A stretch of 64,000 nucleotides of DNA from Chania fonticola_B (GTDB taxonomy: Bacteria; Pseudomonadota; Gammaproteobacteria; Enterobacterales; Enterobacteriaceae), in NCBI RefSeq assembly GCF_048537545.1, contig NZ_CP183218.1; one strand, given 5' to 3'. The notes beneath the pieces are model-generated. The model saw only the letters and a list, made by a program, of their open reading frames with translations. It made no database searches and had not been told where the DNA came from. Below, piece by piece: positions 1 through 7,975 of the stretch. Position 1 is the first letter of the stretch. The number at the start of each line of letters is the position of its first letter. Both the position numbers and the translations under genes were made by a program.

Positions 1-483
1 GTAGAAACTGTCATGGCTACGCACATAGCCACAGTGCGTACTGTATCCCAGTTTTTGTGCCTGTTGGCGCAGCAGATAAACCAGGCCGCAGTCGGCACTG
101 GCCGGGTAGGCTGCGGGGATATAGGCATTGCCGGTGCCTTCATCGCGCACTGCCGCGCTGGCAATCACCAGATCGCCCAGCTTCATTGAACTTTGCATCG
201 CGCCGCAGCTGCCAATACGCACCAGGCAGTCGACGCCGATCTGATGTAGCTCTTCGGCGGCGATGGCGGTAGAAGGGCCACCCATGCCGGTGGAAATCAC
301 CAGGACTTCCACACCACGAAACCAACCGCGCAGCGCCCTGTATTCGCGATTTTGGCCAAAATCCTCCACCTGATCCAGAAAGCGGGCAACGTGTTCGACG
401 CGTTGTGGATCGCCCGGTAACAGCGCGTAATGGGCGTGTGTCATCTGCCGGCTAAGCCGGATATGCGGTTGTAGTTGAGTCAT
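1..483 (-). CDS. Nucleoside phosphorylase (PNP/UDP family), 3' part outside the window
   Basis: Reads on the minus strand from ATG at 483 (AGGTAAG ribosome-binding site just upstream) and is still open at base 1, so about 161 N-terminal residues are visible. The stretch LPGDPQRVEHVARFL and the following STGMGGPSTAIAAEEL and RIGSCGAMQ are the phosphate- and nucleoside-binding signatures of the uridine/purine nucleoside phosphorylase family (PF01048), which cleave nucleosides with phosphate to base and ribose-1-phosphate. It resembles uridine phosphorylase most, but substrate cannot be assigned from the fragment. The YeiL-like regulator lies 44 bases upstream on the same strand, which fits a small nucleoside-use unit. 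Confidence 0.85.
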   Translation of the reverse strand, partial: MTQLQPHIRLSRQMTHAHYALLPGDPQRVEHVARFLDQVEDFGQNREYRALRGWFRGVEVLVISTGMGGPSTAIAAEELHQIGVDCLVRIGSCGAMQSSMKLGDLVIASAAVRDEGTGNAYIPAAYPASADCGLVYLLRQQAQKLGYSTHCGYVRSHDSFY

Positions 484-527
484 GGAACTTACCTGTGTTT
501 TATACTGGTTGGCACTAAGGCCAAAAA

Positions 528-1229
528 TTAAAACTCGGCCTGTTGGTGTAACCGGACTGGATCGATTACCGCAATCCGTTCACCGTTGACCGTAATAATT
601 TGCTGCTCGCGCAGTTCAAACAGGATGCGGTTGATACTGCGTGGGGCCACGGCAAACTGTTCGCTGAGCTGTTGTTTATTAACGGTGATTTCTCCTTCAT
701 TTTTGGCCCCCTGGTGTTGGTAGCTTTGCCACAGCGCATGGCAGACGCGCTGGTGCAATGAATAGAGACTGTCTTCGCCCGCTTTTTTCGACAGCTGATA
801 GTACTGGCTGCTGAACGACTGAATGATTTTCTGGTTGAAGTAATTGTCGACCGTCAGCCAGTGGCAAAAATCGCTGCGTGAAAGCGTCAGTAACGTCACT
901 TCACTGGTCGCTTCTACCGAGCAGATATACGGCCGTTGCTCAAAGATCTCGAGCTCACCCAGCATGTCTCCGGCGTGGTAGCGTGCCTGTAAATATTTAC
1001 GCCCATCGTCGGCGTGAATAAATACGTCCACATTACCCTGCGCTATCAGGTGAAATTCATGACAAATTTCATGTTGTTGACATATCAGCGTACCTGGCCT
1101 GACTTGCTGCAACTGCCAACGGCGTAAAATAGCCAACGGGCAATATTTCAGCAGGTCGTAAAGTATGGCATCACCGGTAACCAGCTCGACAACGCTCAAC
1201 CATTCACTGTTTTTTTTGTCGTTCTGCAT
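528..1229 (-). CDS. yeiL: Crp/Fnr-family transcriptional regulator, YeiL-like
   Basis: 233 residues. The N-terminal half (about 40-150) is a cyclic-nucleotide-binding-type beta roll with the GDMLGELEIFEQRPY segment typical of Crp/Fnr sensors; the C-terminal part (about 165-225) is a winged helix with the recognition region VNKQQLSEQFAVAPRSINRILFEL. No N-terminal FNR-type four-cysteine cluster is visible. The best match I recall is E. coli YeiL, linked to stationary-phase survival under nitrogen limitation and encoded beside nucleoside genes; here too the next gene downstream is a nucleoside phosphorylase. The orthology is by resemblance and context only. Confidence 0.7.
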   Translation of the reverse strand: MQNDKKNSEWLSVVELVTGDAILYDLLKYCPLAILRRWQLQQVRPGTLICQQHEICHEFHLIAQGNVDVFIHADDGRKYLQARYHAGDMLGELEIFEQRPYICSVEATSEVTLLTLSRSDFCHWLTVDNYFNQKIIQSFSSQYYQLSKKAGEDSLYSLHQRVCHALWQSYQHQGAKNEGEITVNKQQLSEQFAVAPRSINRILFELREQQIITVNGERIAVIDPVRLHQQAEF

Positions 1230-1461
1230 AGCGTTAACTATAAAGTTCCTCGGCAGGTAAGGACAGGACGCCGGTCCGACGGCAATGTCAAAAAGGGCGT
1301 AAAACTGGAAGCTGGCTCTGATATTAGAATATTGCTCGGGACATTTGTCCCAGCTTGTTTATCGATAACGGGGGAATGTGATGGTGCTCACATATTAAAT
1401 GGGAAAGAGGGAGCTGGGGAAAAGAGGGGGAAAACTATTTCCCCATCTTTTGCAGCACTAA

Positions 1462-2130
1462 TTATAGTTTCGGAAAGTTCACAATATCCGTCACCATATC
1501 ATCAATGGCTTTCTTCACGTCGGCCAAGGTGATTGGGGCATTTTCATTATTGACCGTTTTACCCAAGCCTTTACGGACTACGGCCAGGACCGTTTTACCG
1601 GTATCTTGATCGATCAGTTTGATTTCCATGAATAACGCGGTGTCTTGCGTTCTGTGTCCGCTGGCGGCCATGGTGGTGGCAATGACGGCTCCAATAGGAA
1701 CAACTTCATAGAATTGCACCCCTTCGTTTTCAGCCGTTACCGCAGTAATGGCGACTTTAGCGACCAGGACGCGTGAGCCTGATGGGGTAGGCTATAGCGT
1801 TGTACGTTGTGCAACGGCGTTTCTTAGTGAGGTGCTGGCGTATTCTCTGATCTGATCCAGCGTTTGCTGACTCACCCGAGCAGTGGGTTTTGCCGGTGGG
1901 TAGAAGACCAACGGGGTAATATAGATGCCACGATAGTCAGACTCTTTAAAACCGGGAGCTACCCAGCGCAATACCTGATGTCCGCTGGCGGTTTCCGTTT
2001 TTTGCAGCTTGCTATAGTCCTGCAGGAATCCGGAATACTGCGTAGTTTCTGCAACCTTGGAGGTACATCCCGCCAGCAACATACCCGCAGCCAAAGCGGC
2101 CGCGGCAACGCCAAAACGATTTTTTTTCAT
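1462..2130 (-). pseudogene. DUF3313-type lipoprotein gene interrupted by an in-frame amber codon
   Basis: Two open stretches in the same minus-strand frame, 2130-1795 and 1791-1462, are separated only by TAG at 1792-1794. Reading through it gives one continuous protein of about 222 residues, the usual DUF3313 length: signal peptide with lipobox LAGC near residue 20, then QYSGFLQDYSKLQ, VSQQTLDQI, and after the stop QFYEVVPIGAVIATTMAASGHRTQDTALF and VRKGLGKT, which I know from intact family members. The spacing is in frame with no indel, so one substitution explains it (CAG or TAY to TAG). The first half alone would still be a secreted 112-residue lipoprotein. A 9-G run lies at 2151-2159 upstream of the start. 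Confidence 0.75.
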
Positions 2131-2560
2131 ATACTTCTCATTATGAAGTAGGGGGGGGGTTGTGCCTAAAAAATATAGCACTAACTTGCAAAATAGGACA
2201 TGGGAGAGCTCTTACAGAAAAATAGCGTTGTTACAGATTGGTTTTTATTACGGCAGAGATAGCTCATTAATAAACCTTGACGCAATGGCGTTTCCAAGGG
2301 GTTTGTAATGCAAGGTCTGCAATTTACCCGTTAAGCGGCGATTGGTATGCTGCACACACCATAAAAAACCATGTTGCCATTGGTTACAATTAATGTTCTG
2401 TCAGAGTAAAACTACTGGTTTGTCAGTGCCTTCTATCAGGCGTTACATCTGGCACATCATCCTTACCCAAGCATGACATTTCTATACACTCGCGCTGGTA
2501 AGGTTATTCCAGCCCGATGATGTTGTGTTAGTCCTGTAGTGTATTACCATCCCTTTGATT

Positions 2561-2589
2561 TTATCCCGCCTTGTGCGGGATTTTTTTTG
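2561..2589 (+). terminator. Rho-independent terminator, possible end of a small RNA
   Basis: Stem ATCCCGC / GCGGGAT with loop CTTGT followed by eight T. No protein gene ends just upstream on the plus strand, so it may terminate a short non-coding transcript starting near 2492. Confidence 0.7.
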
Positions 2590-2762
2590 CGCGTCCAGTG
2601 TGCTCAAGGTATTACCCCGGCTGGCAGCGGTTAGATAGCGAGGTGACTTGCTGTTCAAGAGAGGGGGGGAGCTTAGAGTGATCCACTTTTTCTGCACAAT
2701 TGAGGGTTATGATAAGCCAGTTATTAGCCCGTTTGGGCTAACACTGCATTTCGTTACTTTAT

Positions 2763-2788
2763 GCCCGGTTCCTAGCCGGGCTTTTTTC
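2763..2788 (+). terminator. Rho-independent terminator, second unit
   Basis: Stem GCCCGG / CCGGGC with loop TTCCTA, followed by six T. It is preceded at about 2726-2741 by another hairpin (TAGCCC / GGGCTA). A TATGAT hexamer at 2708-2713 would give a transcript of roughly 70 nt. Confidence 0.65.
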
Positions 2789-3237
2789 CCCCTAGGGTCT
2801 GCTTAAGCTTGCTGTTTTACCATCACTACCCGTACTGGCCTGTGGGCCTGCGCCGTAACTGTCAATTTAGTTGTCGATCTCCAGCCAGCCCGCAGCGCTT
2901 TACGGGCTTTTCTCATTGCGCTTCTGCTGGCGTTGCAGGAAAATAACCCATAAGTAAGAAGAGTCTTAACCTTATACCCTTATAATTTCTCATAGTTTGT
3001 TATTTCAATAGCGTTAACAATTTAGACTATGCTGTTAACAATCGCTTTCGTTAAAGGGATGAGTCTGGCGAACAGGATTTTAAATTTTCAGCGGCGAATT
3101 AAGCTAATAAGACAAGATAAGGTTTTTGATTGATTTAATTGACCATTTTAATGGGCGTTGTGGTTCGTTGTGACTTTTTTGGGGAAAGAAAGCATGCTTA
3201 TAGTCAGTGTTGTTATTATTGCCTCGCAGGTTATTTC

Positions 3238-4677
3238 ATGAGCGCAGAAAGACAGCGTTTGCCAGCGACGGTTCTGCTGGTCAATGTATTTTTATTGGCT
3301 TACCTGCTTTCCTTGTTTGGTATTTTCACCCGTCCGTTAGGGTCACTCTCCCTGTTTTGGCCGGTGAATGCTATTTTGCTTGGCTTGATGCTGCGTAAGC
3401 CTGGCTATGCGACGATGTTGGGGTGGATAGGTACCTATCTTGGCATGATCGCTGCCGATCTCAGCACCGGCGAAAACTGGCCATTGGCACTTTGGCTAAA
3501 TGCCTGCAATATGGCGCTGATTGCCACCGGCTATGCCGTGATGTCGATGCTGCCCAAGTCTCAACGGCGTATGGGCAAGCCCCAGGCAATTTTGTATATG
3601 TTTACTGCCTGTCTGCTTGGGGCCGCGCTGTCGGCAACGCTGTCGGTGTTACGCACTGACAGTCAATACAACAATACGCTGATCATTGCCTGGATGTCCT
3701 GGTTTAGCGAACAGTTCTCGACCAACCTGTTAATCCTGCCGGTCGTGCTTGCCGCCCCACGCTTAAAACAATTGCTGAGCCTGCAATTTGGCTGGCAATT
3801 GCGCTCCAGCCTGCCTTTGCTGGCGTTGTTGCTTTCATTGGCGCTTAGCGTGTATATCGGTGGACCGGGCGCCATAGCCTTCCCCATCCCTGCACTGTTA
3901 TGGTGTGCCGTGCGTTATCATTTATTTACCGTCACCTTGCTGACGTTTCTTACCGGCGTGACGGAGATTGTCAGCATTTCTGCCAATCTGATGCTGTATG
4001 AAACGCCGGGAGCGCGAGGGGCGGTGATGGACAGCCTGATGTCAGCCCGTTTGGGCATCGCCATGCTGGTGATGGGGCCGCTGATTTTGTCCAGCTCGAT
4101 TGCCGTTAGCCGTAAACTGCTGCGCCGGCTGGAACACAGTGCGAATCACGACTTCCTTACCGGGACTCTGGCGCGTAGTGCTTTAACGCGCAAAGGCAAG
4201 GAAATGCTGGAACAGAAGCAGCGTACGAAAGAGGCGGTGTCGTTGCTGTTAATCGATATCGATCACTTTAAATTGATCAATGATACCCATGGTCATGCCA
4301 TCGGTGACCACGTCCTGGCGGCATTCGCTCATATTTTGCGGCGTGAACTGCGCCACGACCAGTTATTTGGCCGTCTGGGGGGCGAAGAGTTTGCCATTAT
4401 GCTGCCGCGGGCGCTGGGGACGCAGGCCGTGGCCTTAGGGGAACATTTGCGCCGGCGGATAGAAAGCGCCGAACTGAACCCCAACGGCAAGGCGCCATTG
4501 CGGATCACGATTAGTGTGGGCGTGGCGAGTTTGGCAATGAATGAGGATAAATCACTGGAACAGCTGATGAATATGGCCGACATTGCGCTTTATCGTGCCA
4601 AGTCCCAGGGCCGTAACTGCGTCGAATCGTTTAACATGGTCAGCGGCAACAGCCTCAACCATGTCATATTCAAATAG
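3238..4677 (+). CDS. Membrane diguanylate cyclase, MASE1-GGDEF
   Basis: 479 residues from ATG 3238; a longer frame from TTG 3139 adds 33 residues without family resemblance and is not used. The first 300 residues form about eight to ten hydrophobic segments of MASE1 type (LFWPVNAILLGLMLR, AALSATLSVLRTD). The C-terminal GGDEF domain (about 315-470) has the signature RLGGEEFAIML, LLIDIDHFKLINDTHGHAIGD for metal and substrate binding, and DIALYRAKSQGRN at its end. The intact GGEEF predicts an active enzyme making cyclic di-GMP from two GTP at the inner membrane. The stimulus sensed by MASE1 is not known. It is a single gene with a long untranslated leader. Confidence 0.9.
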   Translation: MSAERQRLPATVLLVNVFLLAYLLSLFGIFTRPLGSLSLFWPVNAILLGLMLRKPGYATMLGWIGTYLGMIAADLSTGENWPLALWLNACNMALIATGYAVMSMLPKSQRRMGKPQAILYMFTACLLGAALSATLSVLRTDSQYNNTLIIAWMSWFSEQFSTNLLILPVVLAAPRLKQLLSLQFGWQLRSSLPLLALLLSLALSVYIGGPGAIAFPIPALLWCAVRYHLFTVTLLTFLTGVTEIVSISANLMLYETPGARGAVMDSLMSARLGIAMLVMGPLILSSSIAVSRKLLRRLEHSANHDFLTGTLARSALTRKGKEMLEQKQRTKEAVSLLLIDIDHFKLINDTHGHAIGDHVLAAFAHILRRELRHDQLFGRLGGEEFAIMLPRALGTQAVALGEHLRRRIESAELNPNGKAPLRITISVGVASLAMNEDKSLEQLMNMADIALYRAKSQGRNCVESFNMVSGNSLNHVIFK

Positions 4678-4681
4678 CGTT

Positions 4682-4843
4682 TCAGCCCTGTTTTGGTGCG
4701 AATTGCGTGCCGCAGTTAGGGCAAATCAAGGTGCTGAGTTTACGCAGTTTTGAACATTGCTGTTCGGTAACATAAGCACACTTTGGGCAGGCAATTTGAG
4801 TGGTGCGGTTATTGTAACCTTTAACGCTGGTGGATTCAGACAT
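4682..4843 (-). CDS. Small zinc-ribbon protein, possibly YmcF/YnfQ-like
   Basis: 53 residues from ATG 4843; an in-frame start at 4873 adds ten residues with no better ribosome-binding site. Two CxxC pairs (CPKCAYVTEQQC and CPNCGTQF) make a minimal zinc ribbon. It lies 73 bases downstream of the cold-shock-domain gene on the same strand, which recalls the small YmcF/YnfQ proteins encoded beside csp genes in E. coli; that assignment is from size, zinc pattern and context, not firm similarity. Function unknown. Its stop lies 4 bases from the end of the convergent cyclase gene. Confidence 0.6.
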   Translation of the reverse strand: MSESTSVKGYNNRTTQIACPKCAYVTEQQCSKLRKLSTLICPNCGTQFAPKQG

Positions 4844-4916
4844 ATCGCGTACCTGTGTCAGGTGAAAACCCACGCTAACACAGGTGCTATTAAATAGCTT
4901 CCAATGTTTTCAGGGG

Positions 4917-5399
4917 CTATAGGGTCTTCAACGCCTGCACGGTTTCATCGATATCGATTTCATGCTCAGAGAAGACGTGAGTCGCGTTCTGGAAGGTGGT
5001 GATTGAGAGCATACGCAGCGTTTCCGTGGCGGTTTGTGGCGCTTCGGCGACTTGCGGACGGATACGGTTCATCAGCAACCCAACGGACAACACGGTGTTC
5101 TCTTTATCGACCTCCACCTTGACCGGCACTTCTTTGGTGAAGGTATCGAAGGACTTGATGCTGGAGATTTTGATTCTCTCGTTGGCGATGGTGATGTACT
5201 TGCTTGGTGCTTGTACCTTTACCGCATAGGCCGATGGCCCTTTGGTATTGTTGGTTGGCTCAAAGGTTACCAGCGCGTTTTTCTTAATCAGCTCTGGGTT
5301 TTGCACTTTAATCACGTGAAAATAACGATTTTCCCCGTTCTCGTCGGTGATAAAACCGAAGCCTTTGTCTTCAAAAAAAGTCGTTATCTTGCCGTTCAT
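4917..5399 (-). CDS. Cold-shock-domain protein with C-terminal extension
   Basis: 160 residues from ATG 5399 (GAGA motif 8 bases upstream; an upstream ATG at 5405 is also possible, while the long frame from 5486 is not credible). Residues 1-70 are a cold-shock domain: GKITTFFEDKGFGFI carries the RNP1-like KGFGFI, but RNP2 is the degenerate NRYFHVIK instead of VFVHF. The remaining 90 residues have no domain I recognise; a basic, lysine-rich central part is followed by an acidic tail (EHEIDIDET). The expected role is single-stranded RNA/DNA binding. The minus-strand zinc-ribbon gene follows it. Confidence 0.8.
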   Translation of the reverse strand: MNGKITTFFEDKGFGFITDENGENRYFHVIKVQNPELIKKNALVTFEPTNNTKGPSAYAVKVQAPSKYITIANERIKISSIKSFDTFTKEVPVKVEVDKENTVLSVGLLMNRIRPQVAEAPQTATETLRMLSITTFQNATHVFSEHEIDIDETVQALKTL

Positions 5400-5746
5400 G
5401 GTCATTCTCATCAGGTCGTTCGTAACAGCGCTAATGATAACGCGTAATGCCTTGCAGTGACAGGGGGGACGGTGTTTCATCAGCAAGACGAAAACCTAAA
5501 AACGGCGGGTTCAGGGGCAACAATGGGCCACATAGGTGTTTAATCGGTCTCTCAACGGTTTTTTGGCTGATTGGGCTGCCTTGGCCGTCTCTGGTAACCG
5601 CGGACATCAATTTACAGGGTAAATAACCGACTTTTTCACTTTTTATCGATTTTATGTGATCTGTGTTGTGGACAAAATCCCGTCTAATTGCTGTACTGTA
5701 TTGGACACACATTTTGTGTCTTACATTCACGTTAAAGGTAAGTTTG
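5400..5746. other. Divergent intergenic region upstream of cspE
   Basis: Separates the minus-strand cold-shock-domain gene from cspE and should hold both promoters and the cspE 5' leader. A short hairpin GACACA...TGTGTC lies at 5704-5720, 26 bases before the cspE start. A minus-strand open frame (5431-5826) runs across it and into cspE; it has no family resemblance and is not taken as a gene. Confidence 0.5.
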
Positions 5747-5956
5747 ATGTCTAAGATTAAAGGTAGCGTTAAGTGGTTTAATGAATCTAAAGGTTTTGGT
5801 TTCATTACTCCTGAAGATGGTAGCAAGGACGTTTTCGTTCACTTCTCTGCCATCGCTAGCAATGGTTTCAAAACTCTTGCTGAAGGCCAGCGTGTAGAAT
5901 TTGAAATCACGAACGGTGCCAAAGGGCCATCTGCTGCTAACGTTATCGCTATCTAA
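5747..5956 (+). CDS. cspE: Cold-shock protein CspE
   Basis: 69 residues, the exact family size; the frame opens earlier at 5663 but similarity begins at ATG 5747. MSKIKGSVKWFNESKGFGFI contains RNP1 and DVFVHFSAI contains RNP2, the aromatic nucleic-acid-binding surface. It differs from E. coli CspE, as I recall it, at only a few positions. CspE/CspC are constitutive RNA chaperones that act as transcription antiterminators and influence stress-gene mRNA stability. The placement next to crcB matches E. coli. A strong terminator follows directly. Confidence 0.95.
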   Translation: MSKIKGSVKWFNESKGFGFITPEDGSKDVFVHFSAIASNGFKTLAEGQRVEFEITNGAKGPSAANVIAI

Positions 5957-5978
5957 GCTACAGTAGCCAAAATTGTTA

Positions 5979-6004
5979 AAACCCGCTCCATGAGCGGGTT
6001 TTTT
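5979..6004 (+). terminator. cspE terminator
   Basis: Stem AACCCGCTC / GAGCGGGTT with loop CAT followed by T residues, about 23 bases after the cspE stop. Confidence 0.85.
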
Positions 6005-6029
6005 ATGCTTTTTTTTCAGGCCAGGGAGG

Positions 6030-6125
6030 TTAAGAGAACAGGTAAACCTTGATGAAGGCCAGGACGATCAGCACGCACGTCAGGGTGACAATCCATTCAG
6101 TAGTGGTTTTTGGCAGGGTAAACAT
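6030..6125 (-). CDS. Small membrane peptide of 31 residues
   Basis: Minus-strand frame from ATG 6125 to TAA at 6030-6032. A near-perfect ribosome-binding site, GAGGAATTGA, precedes the ATG with about 7 bases of spacing. The product begins MFTLPKTTTEWIV and then has one hydrophobic segment (about residues 10-30, TLTCVLIVLAFIKVYLF) ending in a single Ser: a typical single-span small membrane protein with a short polar N-terminus. It lies between the cspE terminator and the end of crcB, downstream of crcB on the same strand, so it could be cotranscribed with it. I do not recognise a named family; function unknown. Confidence 0.65.
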   Translation of the reverse strand: MFTLPKTTTEWIVTLTCVLIVLAFIKVYLFS

Positions 6126-6203
6126 TCAATTCCTCACTCAGCACAGGTTACTGAGCGAGGATTATCCCGATGGCAGATTAAGAAAACATTAAGCCCCGAG
6201 TTT

Positions 6204-6587
6204 TCATTGGCCGTAGAACGCTCTGACCAGCATAAAGGCCAACAGCGTCATCGCCAGCGAACCCGCCAGGTTGAGCAGCATATTGGTGATGGCCCAGACA
6301 ACGCGCCCGTCCTGCAACAGATAAACCACTTCAAGCGAGAAGGTAGAGAAGGTAGTCAACCCGCCGCAAAAGCCGGTAGTGATCAGCAGTTTCCAAACTG
6401 GGTCAATGTGTGTCATACGGATAAACAACGCCAAGGCCAGCCCGATGATAAACCCCCCCACCAGGTTTACGGTCAAAGTGCCCAAGGGAATATGAGGATG
6501 TACAGGGTTGAGCTTAAGGCTCACTGCCCAGCGCAAGACGCTACCCAAACCACCGCCAATAAATACAGCCAGTAAAGAACTCCACAT
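6204..6587 (-). CDS. crcB: Fluoride ion exporter CrcB (Fluc)
   Basis: 127 residues with four hydrophobic segments. GGGLGSVLRW, TLTVNLVGGFIIGL and the central TTGFCGGLTTFSTFSLE, with its Phe-rich TTFSTFS stretch, are diagnostic of the Fluc/CrcB family: dimeric inner-membrane channels that let fluoride leave the cell. Neighbourhood with cspE is conserved in enterobacteria. A fluoride riboswitch precedes the gene on the same strand, which supports both identity and regulation. Single short gene with no second crcB paralogue beside it. Confidence 0.95.
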   Translation of the reverse strand: MWSSLLAVFIGGGLGSVLRWAVSLKLNPVHPHIPLGTLTVNLVGGFIIGLALALFIRMTHIDPVWKLLITTGFCGGLTTFSTFSLEVVYLLQDGRVVWAITNMLLNLAGSLAMTLLAFMLVRAFYGQ

Positions 6588-6910
6588 GGTGATAAACCCT
6601 ATCTAAAGATGGAAGATGCTCAGAAAGGTTCAGGCAAGCGCCTACGCACCTCTCTGAGAGGTTACGTAGACATCATCAGCCTGTGAAAGGCGGTTATGGA
6701 GGAATGTCATCTCCGTTTGTTGGCGCGAAACAATCGCGCGGGGCAGATTTTACACCTTGTCGCTGTGGTTTTGTAGTAGCTTCAGCCAGACAGGAATTAC
6801 TCACTTCAATAACCGCAGTTAACACCGCACACCTGTTACGCTATTTCTCGACGCCATTTCTCCAACCAATTTATCAAGTCATTAAGCTATCAACTTAATA
6901 AACTAGTGGG
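6588..6910. other. crcB leader and promoter region
   Basis: Between the crcB start and the end of the minus-strand cyclase gene. The crcB-proximal 125 bases hold the fluoride riboswitch (6648-6714). Further up, at about 6724-6740, GCGCGAAACAATCGCGC is a short palindrome. A plus-strand frame at 6683-6898 overlaps the riboswitch and has no protein resemblance. Nothing else was seen. Confidence 0.55.
6648..6714 (-). promoter_or_regulatory. Fluoride riboswitch (crcB motif)
   Basis: On the minus strand the leader reads GGAGATGACATTCCTCC, then ATAACCGCC, then GGCTGATGATGTCTAC. These are the conserved blocks of the crcB/fluoride aptamer in order: P1 with GGNGAUG and UUCNCC, then AACCGCC, then GGCUGAUGAUGNCUAC forming the pseudoknot. 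The short hairpin CCTCTCAGAGAGG follows immediately (6648-6660) and could belong to the expression platform; it lies about 60 bases before the crcB start. Fluoride binding should raise CrcB expression. Confidence 0.88.
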
Positions 6911-7975
6911 CTAGCATTGATGTACGGCGAGTTCCTGCCGGTTGCGGCCATTATTTTTTGCCCGATACAGTGCGGTATCGGCGGCCTTCAACCATTCCTG
7001 GTAGCCGGGCATCTCGGGCTGGTAATCGGCGACCCCGGCGCTGATATTCAGCTTTAACCCAGGGGCTTCACGGAAGACGACCTCGTTCAGGCGCTCCTGA
7101 ATGCGGTGGAGCGCCAGGCTGGCCTGTTCGGCACTGGTATTTGGCAACACCGCGCCAAACTCATCACCGCCGTAGCGCCCCACGATATCCATCGCCCGAA
7201 GCCCTAACACCAATTCTTCCGCCAGAACGATCAGCGCCTCATCCCCCAGCCCATGGCCGAAGGTGTCGTTGATGGCTTTGAAATGGTCAATATCCATCAG
7301 GATCAGCGTAGCCGGATGATTATAGCGCCGGCAGCTATCAAACTCATTGTGCAGCAGGTGTTCCCAATGGCGGCGGTTAAACACGCCGGTCAAGCCATCA
7401 CGCGTGCTGATGCGCAATAACTCCTGTTGCTTTTCTGCCAGCCGCTTGGCGGTTTGGTAGGTCACATAACCCAGGAAGACTGGGTAGATGAAGATCATCG
7501 GCAGACACAGATAAACCTGCAGCGGTGTGGATTGTGGCGTAAAGGGGAAGCCCAGTATCGCACTGGTCACCAGCGCCCCGATAATTTGCGCTATCAGGCC
7601 TTTGAAATACAGAGACGGCCCACCGGAAGCGATATTATTCATCCCCATCATCGACAGGATCACCACGGCGGGGAGCGCATTGAAACCCATGATGGCAACC
7701 CACATCCCACCTAGCAGTGCATCGATGAGCAGGTTGCGGATCTCGGTGGTGTAGGGGGCTTCGCTGCGGATAGACCATTGATAAGCGACATGTGGCCAGA
7801 TAAAGCCATTCACTGCCAGCAAGATCCACACGCCAACCGGCTGATGAACTGGATAGAGCGCCGTCAGTACGCACAAGAAACCAATCCCCAGGCCGACAAT
7901 ACGTGGCAGGTAGAGGCGCCTGGCGAAGTTGAGGCCCGCACGCCGGGTGTTAATAGCCGATAGAGCTGTTGGCAT
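6911..7975 (-). CDS. dgcC: Diguanylate cyclase DgcC/AdrA-like, MASE2-GGDEF
   Basis: 354 residues. Residues 15-185 form the MASE2 membrane domain (FARRLYLPRIVGLG, then several hydrophobic segments up to PVFLGYVTYQTAKRLAEKQQ). Residues 190-350 are a GGDEF domain with STRDGLTGVFNRRHWE, LMDIDHFKAINDTFGHGLGDEA, the active-site loop RYGGDEFGAVL and ADTALYRAKNNGRNR. The layout and much of the sequence follow E. coli DgcC (YaiC/AdrA), which produces cyclic di-GMP that activates cellulose synthase. In E. coli dgcC is elsewhere, so its position between crcB and tatE is specific to this lineage. A second GGDEF gene with MASE1 lies 2.2 kb away. Confidence 0.88.
   Translation of the reverse strand: MPTALSAINTRRAGLNFARRLYLPRIVGLGIGFLCVLTALYPVHQPVGVWILLAVNGFIWPHVAYQWSIRSEAPYTTEIRNLLIDALLGGMWVAIMGFNALPAVVILSMMGMNNIASGGPSLYFKGLIAQIIGALVTSAILGFPFTPQSTPLQVYLCLPMIFIYPVFLGYVTYQTAKRLAEKQQELLRISTRDGLTGVFNRRHWEHLLHNEFDSCRRYNHPATLILMDIDHFKAINDTFGHGLGDEALIVLAEELVLGLRAMDIVGRYGGDEFGAVLPNTSAEQASLALHRIQERLNEVVFREAPGLKLNISAGVADYQPEMPGYQEWLKAADTALYRAKNNGRNRQELAVHQC

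Larger units (their letters stand above)
2131..3237. other. Gene-free stretch with tandem terminator-like hairpins
   Basis: About 1.1 kb with no credible gene. The only reading frames over 60 codons (for example minus 2482-2697) lack a ribosome-binding site and family resemblance. The plus strand has at least three hairpins, two of them followed by T runs, at about 2561-2589, 2763-2788 and 2888-2914 (listed separately). Promoter-like TATAAT-type hexamers occur before the first two (TATACA near 2484, TATGAT near 2708), so one or more small RNAs are possible. The last 250 bases are the AT-rich leader of the cyclase gene at 3238. Confidence 0.6.

Noticed and set aside
2482..2697. 71-codon minus-strand frame in the gene-free stretch
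   Set aside because: Lies across a strong terminator hairpin and has neither ribosome-binding site nor resemblance to proteins.
3139..3237. N-terminal extension of the MASE1 cyclase from TTG 3139
   Set aside because: The 33 extra residues are not MASE1-like and ATG 3238 gives the normal protein start.
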